In this document: positions 31,014-40,717 of the stretch, piece after piece
Layout of the letters: each line of letters opens with the position of its first letter
How positions within the stretch are numbered: position 1 is the stretch's first letter
NCBI GenBank assembly: GCA_018817795.1
Contig: JAHITJ010000251.1
Span: forward strand, 1 to 53,486
Direction of reading: 5' to 3'
DNA length: 53,486 nt
Source: Myxococcota bacterium
Lineage (GTDB): Bacteria; Myxococcota_A; Polyangia; HGW-17
Notes under the pieces: generated by a model
Databases searched by the model: none
The model's input: the letters and a program-made list of their open reading frames with translations, nothing else
Told to the model about the DNA's origin: nothing
Program-made: the position numbers and the translations under genes

Positions 31014-33659
31014 ATGCGTAATCTCTTCTTTGTCACATTCCTTTGTGTCTCCCTTGTTTCGGGAACGGGTCTGGCCCAGCCATCCCCGATTTCGCGTCCG
31101 ATCCGGCCCACCGTCCAGCCCGGCAACACATCGGGGGCCAAGCCACCTGCGCCTGGCTCGACCGGGGATGCAGGGACGGCCAAGGATGATCCGAATTTCA
31201 ACGAATGCAAGAACATCCCCGGCTACCGGAAGATGAAGGTCACGCTCAAGCCGGAGTCCACACTGGCTGACCTGGTCTCCTGGATTTCCTCGATCACGTG
31301 CAAGCGCTTCATCGTCAGTGCAGGACTGCGGGCGCAGCGCGTGACCATCTACAGTCCCTCGGAAGTGACCGCGTACGAGGCATACAAGGCTTTTCTGTCT
31401 TCCCTGGAGGCGATGAACCTGACCATCCAGCAGTCGGGTCAGTATTACAAGGTCATCGAGATCGCCGGAGCCAATTCGGTCGTACAGCCGTTGACCGTGC
31501 CCGGAGAGGCGGTCGCCAACAACGAGAGCTTCACCACGGCGATGATTCACGTCAAGCATGCCAGCGTGTCGGAGGTGGCTGAGATTCTGGGCAAATTCAA
31601 GTCCAAATATGGTGACATCACCACGTATTCCCCGACGAACCTGCTGATCATCACCGACATGGGCACGAGCATCACCCGCCTGCTGAAGATCCTGAGCCAG
31701 CTCGATATCGAGGGTGTGCATGACGAGCGCGTGTGGGTGCTGAAAGTAAAGAACGCAGATGCCGAGGAGGTCGCCACCAAGTTGACAGAGGTGTTCGATG
31801 TCTCCGAAAGCGGTTCCAGCGGCACCAACACACCGGCTCCCAACATGGGAGGCCGTCGTCGCGGTCAGACGGCTCCGACCAAGGTCTACAACCCCCAGAC
31901 CCCGGGGGGCTCCGGTGGCGTGCAGAACGTAGGCACGAAGAATTCAATCTCGAAGATCATCGCCGAGCCTCGCACGAATAGTTTAATCATTGTTGCGAAT
32001 GACGCGGCCTATCTGGAGTTGCTCGCGTTGTTCCAGAAGCTCGACGTCCCCCTTCCGGGCGGCGAGGAAAAAATCAACATCGTCTACCTCGAGAACGCCG
32101 TCGCCGAGGATATGGCAGGCCTGTTGTCGGCCCTGACCGGCGGCACCAACAGCGGTACGAGCCGCACGACGTCAACCTCACGAACCTCGCGTACTTCCCG
32201 CACGAGCACCAACCGGAACCAGCGGGGCGGAAATCAATACGGAGGGTATAATCCGATGGGCGGATGGGGTGGTGGTGGCAACGCCGAGAGCCTGTTCCAG
32301 GGTCCGGTGCAGATCCAGCCGGATCCGGCTACCAATTCCCTGGTGATCGTTGCATCCAATAAAGATTTCCTGTCCATCAAGCGCGTCATCAAGGAGCTCG
32401 ATCGTCCTCGCCGTCAGGTCTTTGTGGAAGTGACCATCCTTGAGGTGTCCCTGGACAAGACCCGCAACATCGGTATGTCGTTCCATGGTGGTGATCCGAT
32501 GGGCTCCGGGGACAAGCAGTCCTTCCTGTTCGGCGGCTCGATCACGAACTCCTCAATGAACTCGATCATCATGAACCCGCTCTCCCTGATGGGCATGGCC
32601 GTTGGTCTGCGTGGTCCCGAGATCAAGGACGCCGAGTCCCTGCTGGGCATCCCGGGCATATCCTTCCCCTCCTTTGGTGTGATGTTCCAGGCGCTGCAGA
32701 GCAACAACGCGGTCAACGTCATCAGTTCACCGCACATCCTGACCACCGACAACGAGGAAGCCGAGATCACCGTCGGTGAGAACGTGCCGTTCCAGAGCGG
32801 CTATTCTTCCATTTCCTCACTGGCCTCCTCGTTCTCCAGTTCTTCTTCGGCCCTGTCTTCGATGCCGATGGTGTCGGTGCAGCGCCAGGACGTGGCGCTA
32901 AAGTTGAAACTCACACCGCACGTGAACCAGAGCGATTTCGTGCGCATGGAAGTGGATCAGGAGATCAACGAGGTCAAGTCCATCGACCAGGTCGTGGGAC
33001 CGACCACCTCCAAGCGCAAGGCAACGACGGTCGTCGTGGTCAAGGACCAGCAGACCGTGGTCATCGGTGGACTGATCACCGAAAAGATCAAGGAAAATGT
33101 GCAGAAGGTCCCCCTGTTGGGCGACATCCCCATCCTGGGCTACATGTTCAAGTCGACCACACGGATCACCGAGAAGACCAACCTGCTGATCTTCATCACG
33201 CCTTACATCATCCGCGACGAGAGCGATCTGCGCCGGATTTTCATGGAAAAAGTGAAGCTTCGCAAGGAGTTCATCGAGAAGTACTCCACCTTCCGGGATC
33301 AGGATTTCGAGGCTGATATCAATTATAAACACAAGCACGGATTCTTTGAGGACATCAACCGGACCGCCCACCGCATGGAAGAGGAAATCATCCAGCGCAA
33401 GAAGGCAATGGACGAGTACAAGGTCGTGGACTCCTCCGGACCGGTGAGCGTGAACAAGAGGGACATCAAGGAAGTACACCGGATGCTGCAGAAGATGCGC
33501 GAAGACGATGAATCGGATCCGGTCGAAGTAGAGCCCGACGGCGACGGCAAGACGCCTCCGGCTGACGGCAAGACGCCTCCGGCTGACGGCAAGACGCCTC
33601 CGGCTGACGGCAAGACGCCTCCGGCTGACGGTAAGACGCCGAAGCCGGCCGGGAGGTGA
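31014..33659 (+). CDS. gspD: type II secretion secretin GspD
   Basis: The outer-membrane channel of the system. The start at 31014 is chosen because GGAG lies 6 bases upstream; ATGs at 31008 and 31011 would overlap it. The signal peptide ends near LAQ. N0 (about 60-150) is followed by N1-N3 domains (VKHASVSEVAEIL; DAEEVATKLTEVF; LENAVAEDMAGLLSAL), with a Ser/Thr/Arg-rich and Gly-rich insert in N3. The secretin core follows (VEVTILEVSLDKTRNIG; NVISSPHILTTDNEEAEI; VPLLGDIPILGYMFKS). After the core, a charged helical tail leads to a C-terminal DGKTPPA repeat. The S-domain for a pilotin is not obvious. It is 15 bases after gspC and overlaps the gspE upstream frame. Confidence 0.96.
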   Translation: MRNLFFVTFLCVSLVSGTGLAQPSPISRPIRPTVQPGNTSGAKPPAPGSTGDAGTAKDDPNFNECKNIPGYRKMKVTLKPESTLADLVSWISSITCKRFIVSAGLRAQRVTIYSPSEVTAYEAYKAFLSSLEAMNLTIQQSGQYYKVIEIAGANSVVQPLTVPGEAVANNESFTTAMIHVKHASVSEVAEILGKFKSKYGDITTYSPTNLLIITDMGTSITRLLKILSQLDIEGVHDERVWVLKVKNADAEEVATKLTEVFDVSESGSSGTNTPAPNMGGRRRGQTAPTKVYNPQTPGGSGGVQNVGTKNSISKIIAEPRTNSLIIVANDAAYLELLALFQKLDVPLPGGEEKINIVYLENAVAEDMAGLLSALTGGTNSGTSRTTSTSRTSRTSRTSTNRNQRGGNQYGGYNPMGGWGGGGNAESLFQGPVQIQPDPATNSLVIVASNKDFLSIKRVIKELDRPRRQVFVEVTILEVSLDKTRNIGMSFHGGDPMGSGDKQSFLFGGSITNSSMNSIIMNPLSLMGMAVGLRGPEIKDAESLLGIPGISFPSFGVMFQALQSNNAVNVISSPHILTTDNEEAEITVGENVPFQSGYSSISSLASSFSSSSSALSSMPMVSVQRQDVALKLKLTPHVNQSDFVRMEVDQEINEVKSIDQVVGPTTSKRKATTVVVVKDQQTVVIGGLITEKIKENVQKVPLLGDIPILGYMFKSTTRITEKTNLLIFITPYIIRDESDLRRIFMEKVKLRKEFIEKYSTFRDQDFEADINYKHKHGFFEDINRTAHRMEEEIIQRKKAMDEYKVVDSSGPVSVNKRDIKEVHRMLQKMREDDESDPVEVEPDGDGKTPPADGKTPPADGKTPPADGKTPPADGKTPKPAGR
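33543..33647 (+). repeat. 21-bp minisatellite at the 3' end of gspD
   Basis: Four perfect 21-bp units (GACGGCAAGACGCCTCCGGCT is the unit, given as GACGGCAAGACGCCT + CCGGCT) at 33543, 33564, 33585 and 33606, plus a degenerate fifth. They encode DGKTPPA repeats at the very C-terminus of the secretin. Confidence 0.95.
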
Positions 33660-33664
33660 GTGGC

Positions 33665-35431
<1,767 letters not shown>

Positions 35432-35444
35432 GAAAGGACTGGGC

Positions 35445-36677
35445 ATGCCAGTATTTGTTTATAAATGTCTAAACGCTTCCGGCAAGGCCGTCCGTGGCAC
35501 CCGGGATGCGGACTCTGAGAAGTCCCTGCGTGCCCAACTGCGCAAGGAGGGACTTTTCCTGCAGGAAGTCAAGCTTTCCACGGAGAAGGGAAAGGGCCTG
35601 CAGCGCGAAGTCGACATATCCTTCATCAACCGGGTTTCAGCCTCGGCCATTGCCGTGTTCACGCGCCAGTTGGCGACCCTGCTCAAGGCAGGCGTGCCCC
35701 TGACCGAGAGTCTGGCCGCCATCGCGGACCAGCTCCAGAGTGATAAAGGACAAAAAAAACTGGCCACCCTCGTTTTTACCGTACGGCGGACCGTCAACGA
35801 AGGACGTTCGCTGGCGGATGCTTTAATGGCGCATCCCAAAGAATTCAATGTTTTTTATGTATCCATGGTTCGCTCCGGTGAGGCTTCGGGTAACCTCGAC
35901 ACCGTGCTTTTCTCGCTGGCGGAGTACCTTGAGCGTCAGCAAAAACTCAAGGACAAGGTCTCGTCGGCGATGACCTATCCAGTGATCATGGTGTTCATCA
36001 CCTCGGGCATGGTGGGCCTGCTCATGACCACGGTCGTCCCCAACGTGGTGACCGTGTTCGAGGACAGCGGCCAGACCCTGCCGATCTATACCCGGCTGCT
36101 GATCGGTTTCAGCAACTTCATCAGCAATTCATGGTACTTGCTGATCCTGGGGATCATCGCCGTCGTATTTGGATTCAAGCGTTGGAAGCGCTCCGAGTCG
36201 GGGCGTCACCTGTGGGACCGCTTCCTGCTGCACGTGCCCCTGGTCGGCCAGTTGGTGCGGATCATCTCCATCGCCCGGTTCTCCAGCACGCTGGGCACCA
36301 TGCTTCACTCGGGCGTGCCGATCCTGCAGTCGCTGGACATCTCCCGGAGCGTCATGGGAAACACCCGCCTGCAGGAGGTCGTCGACGACGTGGCCGTGGC
36401 CGTACGCGAGGGTGAGAGCATGGCGCGCGTCATGGAGCGCTCCGGGGAGTTCCCTCCACTGGTCAGTCATATGGTGGCGATCGGTGAAAAATCTGGTCAA
36501 TTAGAGCAAATGTTAAACAATGTTGCGGTCACGTACGACAACGAGGTGGAGACCACGCTCTCCAAGCTCACGTCGGTGCTCGAACCGCTGATGATCCTGG
36601 TGATGGGTGGGATGGTGGCCTTCATCGTCATGTCCATCCTGATGCCGATCATGCAAATGAACAACATAGGAGTATAG
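35445..36677 (+). CDS. gspF: type II secretion inner-membrane platform protein GspF
   Basis: The polytopic core of the inner-membrane platform, which contacts GspE and GspL. The 410-residue protein has the duplicated T2SF fold: cytoplasmic domain 1 (about 60-180, with FTRQLATLLKAGVPLTESL and YVSMVRSGEASGNLDTVL), two membrane helices, cytoplasmic domain 2 (FSSTLGTMLHSGVPILQSLDIS; HMVAIGEKSGQLEQML) and a final helix (LMILVMGGMVAFIVMSILMP). An N-terminal DUF-like segment (MPVFVYKCLNASGKAVRG) is usual. AAGGA lies upstream of the ATG. Two clusters of AT-rich rare codons occur, at about 35740-35870 and 36495-36535. Confidence 0.96.
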   Translation: MPVFVYKCLNASGKAVRGTRDADSEKSLRAQLRKEGLFLQEVKLSTEKGKGLQREVDISFINRVSASAIAVFTRQLATLLKAGVPLTESLAAIADQLQSDKGQKKLATLVFTVRRTVNEGRSLADALMAHPKEFNVFYVSMVRSGEASGNLDTVLFSLAEYLERQQKLKDKVSSAMTYPVIMVFITSGMVGLLMTTVVPNVVTVFEDSGQTLPIYTRLLIGFSNFISNSWYLLILGIIAVVFGFKRWKRSESGRHLWDRFLLHVPLVGQLVRIISIARFSSTLGTMLHSGVPILQSLDISRSVMGNTRLQEVVDDVAVAVREGESMARVMERSGEFPPLVSHMVAIGEKSGQLEQMLNNVAVTYDNEVETTLSKLTSVLEPLMILVMGGMVAFIVMSILMPIMQMNNIGV

Positions 36678-36685
36678 GAGTCGTC

Positions 36686-37129
36686 ATGTCTGAGAATCAA
36701 GTACAAGCCAGCGAACAAATGGATCCCCGCCCTGCCAAAAAAATCTTCCGTCGGCGTCAGTTGGGTATGACGCTCATCGAGATCATGGTCGTCATCGTCA
36801 TCATGGGCATGGTCATGGGCGCCGTCACCGTGGGCGTCATGTCGTATCTGAAGAAGGCGAAGAAGAAGACCACCCAGACCCAGGTGAACCGGATCGCCGC
36901 GACCATCAACGCCGAATCGGCCGAACCCGAGAACAAGGGCAAGGACGGCAAGGCCATGCTGGAGACCCTGATCTCCGATGGCTCCTTCAAGAAAAAGGAT
37001 CTGTCCGATGCCTGGGGCAACGAGATCCGGGTGGAGAAGGTTGATCGGTCATTCTGCGTGTACTCTGCAGGTCCGGATGAAAACTTTGGGACCGGAGACG
37101 ACATCAAAGATGAAGATTGCGGTCAGTAG
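36686..37129 (+). CDS. gspG: major pseudopilin GspG
   Basis: The main subunit of the pseudopilus that pushes substrates through the secretin. The prepilin signal is long (about 28 residues) and reads RRRQLG|MTLIEIMVVIVIMG, with the conserved Glu5 needed for assembly. The C-terminal half contains the calcium-binding-type DAWGNEIRVE ... YSAGPDENFGTGDDIKDED motif typical of GspG. At 147 residues it is the right size. AGGAG lies 5 bases before the start. The 3' end overlaps gspH by about 20 bases. The prepilin peptidase that would cut this signal is not in the window. Confidence 0.95.
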   Translation: MSENQVQASEQMDPRPAKKIFRRRQLGMTLIEIMVVIVIMGMVMGAVTVGVMSYLKKAKKKTTQTQVNRIAATINAESAEPENKGKDGKAMLETLISDGSFKKKDLSDAWGNEIRVEKVDRSFCVYSAGPDENFGTGDDIKDEDCGQ

Positions 37130-37895
37130 AACATGCCGGGCCCGGACCCGGAAGATCCACCCCGGATCCCGAAACCGGTGCCCACAAAGCGCCGGTTTCA
37201 CGCTGATCGAGGTGTTGATCGTCGTGGTCATCGTCGCGATGCTGTTCGGGGCGGTGGCGGTGAGCTACTCGCAACTGCCCAAGATGCAACTGCGTGAGGC
37301 CGGCCGGAAGTTCGCCGGCGGCGTGCGCTTCCTGTCGGGAAGGGCCCGCACCTCGCGCACGCTCTTGCGCCTGGTGATGGATCTGGACAAGGAAAGTCCC
37401 GTCCTGAAGGTCGAGCGTTTCCCGCCCGGCCTGGCACTGCCCCACCGGGATCCCCGCGTCGACGAGGAGGAAGAGGAGACGCTGGAGTGGCGGTACGAGA
37501 ACTGGACCAGGATGGATCTGAGCAATCCCGTGGGGCCACTGGGTGCCGCAGATCCGGGCAAGCCGTTTTTGCCGCCGTTGTCCCAGTGGGAATCCCTCGA
37601 GACGCAGATGAAGACCGAGATCGTGCTGGAGAACGTCCGTATCGCCTCGGTGACCTTCCCCTGCATGAACAAGGAGTTTACTAGCGGTCTGGTCAGTCTG
37701 GCCTTCTATCCCAACGGCACCAACTGGGGCGCGGTCATCCTGTTGCGCTCCACGGCCGAGCACGAACTTTCGGTGATTGTGGAACCCATGACCGGACATG
37801 TCCGCTACGAGTCGGGCTTCGTTGTTCCCGGAGATCTGTGCGAGGACGCCGAGGGCAACCTGCTACCGCCGGAGGACGACGATGAAGAGGATTAA
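37110..37895 (+). CDS. gspH: minor pseudopilin GspH
   Basis: A minor pseudopilin near the tip of the pseudopilus. The prepilin cleavage site is CPQSAG|FTLIEVLIVVVIVAML, preceded by a basic leader of about 30 residues. The soluble domain (about 170-200 residues) has the GspH-type beta core, ending PLT-like with VIVEPMTGHVRY. The product of about 261 residues is longer than typical GspH (~170), with an acidic C-terminal tail (EDAEGNLLPPEDDDEED). The start at 37110 overlaps the gspG end by 20 bases; the ribosome site is weak (GGAG about 12 bases away), so coupled translation is likely. Confidence 0.85.
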   Translation: MKIAVSRTCRARTRKIHPGSRNRCPQSAGFTLIEVLIVVVIVAMLFGAVAVSYSQLPKMQLREAGRKFAGGVRFLSGRARTSRTLLRLVMDLDKESPVLKVERFPPGLALPHRDPRVDEEEEETLEWRYENWTRMDLSNPVGPLGAADPGKPFLPPLSQWESLETQMKTEIVLENVRIASVTFPCMNKEFTSGLVSLAFYPNGTNWGAVILLRSTAEHELSVIVEPMTGHVRYESGFVVPGDLCEDAEGNLLPPEDDDEED

Positions 37896-38643
37896 CCTTC
37901 ATCAAGCGTCCTGGGGCTTCACCCTGCTCGAGGTGATGATAGCCCTGACCATCCTGGCCATGTCCCTGATCTGGATTCTCAAGGGACAGACGGACTCGAT
38001 CACGCGCAACATCGAGGCGCGCCTTCAGTTGCAGGGAATCCATTTAGCCAACTATAAAATATTGGAGACCGAACAACTGCTGCGCAAGGAAGGTTTCGGT
38101 ACGTTTGAAGGCGAGATGTGCGGAGATTTTGAATCGGATCAACTCGAAGGTACGGAACTGTTCACGTATTGCGTGTACATCGAAAAAATTGAGATGCCCG
38201 ACATGTCCATGCTGCAGCAGCAGCTCGCCGGCGGGCTCGGGCTCGATGACGGCTCCGGGGAGGGAGCACCGGCAGACAGCACGATTCCTCCCTTCATGCA
38301 GGATCTGCTGACCCAGATGATACCGGGCGGCGACAGTGATGTGATGTCGGGCCTGACCGGTATGATGGGTAGTTTTTTAACAACAGCACTCTCCACCATC
38401 CAGAACGTCATGGAACAAGCCGTGCGACGGGTTCGTGTCGTAGTGGCCTGGCGTGTCGGAAAAAAGGAGAGGAGCTATGAACTGATCGCGTTCTTCACCG
38501 ATCCTGCGGTGCTGGATCAGAACATCCTTGATCTTTCAGGGCTGACCGGCGGTGGTACCGGTGGCACAGGTGGTACGGGCGGTACAGGCGGTACGGGCGG
38601 CACAGGCCGTACAGGCGGCACGAGCGGGGGTAGAGTTCAATGA
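37882..38643 (+). CDS. gspI: minor pseudopilin GspI with Gly/Thr-rich tail
   Basis: A minor pseudopilin that with GspJ and GspK starts pseudopilus assembly. The signal WG|FTLLEVMIALTILAMSLI is intact. At 253 residues the protein is about twice the usual GspI size. The extra length is a mid-domain insertion (about 95-165, rich in Met, Gly, Asp) and a C-terminal tail of eight GGT-type tripeptides from a 9-bp repeat. The start at 37882 has GGAGG 6 bases upstream and overlaps gspH by 14 bases; the stop overlaps the gspJ start by 4 bases. Confidence 0.85.
   Translation: MKRINLHQASWGFTLLEVMIALTILAMSLIWILKGQTDSITRNIEARLQLQGIHLANYKILETEQLLRKEGFGTFEGEMCGDFESDQLEGTELFTYCVYIEKIEMPDMSMLQQQLAGGLGLDDGSGEGAPADSTIPPFMQDLLTQMIPGGDSDVMSGLTGMMGSFLTTALSTIQNVMEQAVRRVRVVVAWRVGKKERSYELIAFFTDPAVLDQNILDLSGLTGGGTGGTGGTGGTGGTGGTGRTGGTSGGRVQ
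38551..38622 (+). repeat. 9-bp Gly-Gly-Thr repeat, eight units, in gspI
   Basis: Eight in-frame 9-bp units (GGYGGYACN, one with CGT in the second codon) end just before the gspI stop. They encode a flexible Gly/Thr tail. Confidence 0.9.
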
Positions 38644-39461
38644 ATTCATCCCGCGGTTTCACCCTGATCGAAGTGATGGTGTCCATTACGCTCATCGCGT
38701 TCATGTCCTTCATTTTATACAGCACGATCCGGACGACCCGCGCTGCGCAGGAGCTTTCGGAGCTTCGCGCTGACCAGACGCAGGCCACGGCCGCGGCCCT
38801 GGACATGTTCGTGCAGGATATGAACATGGCCTACCTGTCGTTGGGCGAGGACACGGCCGCCGAGTTCAAGCGGACGTTCTTCCGGGCCCAGCCTGAGGTT
38901 GGCGGCATGGAGATCACCTTCTCCACGATGTCGCACAGGCCCACCCGCAAGAACGCGCACGAGTCGGATTCATGTCTGGTCCAGTATCGGCTCGAGCGGG
39001 ATCCCGAACACCGCGGATCGTTTCAGTTGATCCGGCGCGAGACCCGGCGCCTTGAGGCGGTCGATCCCCTGACCATGCCCGCAGAAACCCGCCGGATCGT
39101 GGACCGTGTAGCTATTTTTGAACTGTGGTTTTTCGACGCCACCAAGGACGAATGGATAGACGCATGGGACACCACGACCATTGACGGACAGAGCGGCAGG
39201 CTGCCCCAGCTCGTGCGCGTGCATTTGGCTGTGGATGTGGGCACCGGTCACATCGTGCACTTTCATTCGATGGCTCGCCCTCATATCATGGAGGCGCTGA
39301 ACCTGCTGCCGGCCACCGGCAAGGTCACCTCGTTCGGCACCACGGGTACGCAGGGTGGACAGCAAGGCGGACAACAGGGCGGCTCCAGTCGCGACCGTTC
39401 CACAGGTACAGATACTGGCGGACGCACCCCCCGTCCCATTGAAATCCCGAGGGTGCAGTGA
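38640..39461 (+). CDS. gspJ: minor pseudopilin GspJ
   Basis: A minor pseudopilin of the tip complex. It begins MNSSRG|FTLIEVMVSITLIAFMSF with Glu5 in place. The soluble region contains the GspJ-like pattern VQYRLERDPEHRGSFQLIRRE and FELWFFDATKDEWIDAWDT. At 273 residues it is a little long because of a C-terminal Gly/Gln/Ser-rich tail (GGQQGGQQGGSSRDRS) and a Pro/Arg end. The start overlaps the gspI stop by 4 bases (ATGA). The stop overlaps the gspK start by one base. Confidence 0.87.
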   Translation: MNSSRGFTLIEVMVSITLIAFMSFILYSTIRTTRAAQELSELRADQTQATAAALDMFVQDMNMAYLSLGEDTAAEFKRTFFRAQPEVGGMEITFSTMSHRPTRKNAHESDSCLVQYRLERDPEHRGSFQLIRRETRRLEAVDPLTMPAETRRIVDRVAIFELWFFDATKDEWIDAWDTTTIDGQSGRLPQLVRVHLAVDVGTGHIVHFHSMARPHIMEALNLLPATGKVTSFGTTGTQGGQQGGQQGGSSRDRSTGTDTGGRTPRPIEIPRVQ

Positions 39462-40708
39462 TGATGCACATCAGGCCTGTCTCCGGATCGAAGGGTCAGC
39501 GCGGTGTGGCGCTGCTGGTGGTGGTGTTCGGCCTCTCGCTGATCGCACTATTGATTAATATATTTATTTATCAATCAAAGATCAACCGCAAGAGCGCCGC
39601 GTCCGAGGGCGAACGGATGCGGGCCCGGTACTATGCGTTCTCGACGCTGGAGATCACACGCCTGTTCCTGCGGGTACAGGCGAAATTTATTGATAACAAT
39701 GCCATGATTCAGAACATGGGGATCGACATGTCCCAGATCGTCCCGATGATGATCCCCATGTTTTTCGACGAGACACTGGCCGAGAAGTTGCTCGGGGGCG
39801 AGGCCCGCGGCCTGGGAGAATTGCCTGAGAAAGGCACGGGCGTGCTCGAGATCTATCGCCCCGAAGAAGGGCGCATCAATCTCAACTGCGCGTTCAATTC
39901 CACGCAACTGGAGCGACTGAACAACCTGCTGCTGGGGTTGTTCCTGGATCGGCGGTACGACGAACTGTTCGGACGCATCCAGGACGATGGACAGATGCTG
40001 GACCGGCAGCAGCAGGTAGGTTCGCTGGTGGACTTCATCGACTTCGACCAGAGCATGACCAGTGGGGCGGATGATGAAGATTCATACTACAAAAATCTAG
40101 AGGAGCCCTACCTCTCCAAGAACAATCTCCTGGACTCGGTCAACGACATCCGCCTGATCCGGGGGGTGGATGACATCTTCTGGGCCAACTTCGGATCAAG
40201 CCTGAGTGTGTACGGCGGATGCCAGATCCACCTGTGCGCGATGGACCCGAACAACTGGCAGTTGCTGGCCGCGCTGATCATCCTGACGGCCTCCTCCCCC
40301 GAGGATCCGGTCATCACGGATCCGGTCAAACTCAAGCTGCTGGCGACCACGGTGGCCCCACAGGTGCCGGTGCTGTGCAAGGATCTCCAGTCGTTCATCG
40401 GGGCGGTGGCCCAACCGGGGACGGCCTCCTCGCTGGTGTCGGCTGTGGTGGGGACGGATATTGAAGATTCTGGTGATCTGGGGCAGGACGGCATCGCTGA
40501 CGCACAGGTGCAGGGCGTGGAGCTGGACTCGGCCAAACTCCAGACGCTGGTTGTCGGTGGAAGCAAAAGGTATTATCGCATCCGCGCGGTGGGACTCTCG
40601 GATCAGGCCATGTTCTCGATTGAGTCGGTCTGGGACCAGTTGAGTGTCTCGACGCAGCCCGGGAAAGAGGGTAGTCAGGGTGCATATATTTATTGGAAAG
40701 AGGATTAG
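39461..40708 (+). CDS. gspK: minor pseudopilin GspK
   Basis: GspK caps the pseudopilus tip. The leader KGQRG|VALLVVVFGLSLIALLINIF lacks the Glu5 found in the other pseudopilins, which is the normal state for GspK. The large soluble domain (415 residues total) includes the family features EEGRINLNCAF, LVDFIDFDQ (a metal-site-like Asp cluster), YLSKNNLLDSVNDIRLIRGV and LCAMDPNNWQ. GAGGG lies 7 bases upstream of the ATG. A strong AT-rich codon island (LLINIFIYQSKIN) occurs at about 39540-39590. Confidence 0.92.
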   Translation: MMHIRPVSGSKGQRGVALLVVVFGLSLIALLINIFIYQSKINRKSAASEGERMRARYYAFSTLEITRLFLRVQAKFIDNNAMIQNMGIDMSQIVPMMIPMFFDETLAEKLLGGEARGLGELPEKGTGVLEIYRPEEGRINLNCAFNSTQLERLNNLLLGLFLDRRYDELFGRIQDDGQMLDRQQQVGSLVDFIDFDQSMTSGADDEDSYYKNLEEPYLSKNNLLDSVNDIRLIRGVDDIFWANFGSSLSVYGGCQIHLCAMDPNNWQLLAALIILTASSPEDPVITDPVKLKLLATTVAPQVPVLCKDLQSFIGAVAQPGTASSLVSAVVGTDIEDSGDLGQDGIADAQVQGVELDSAKLQTLVVGGSKRYYRIRAVGLSDQAMFSIESVWDQLSVSTQPGKEGSQGAYIYWKED

Positions 40709-40717
40709 GGTGTTTTC

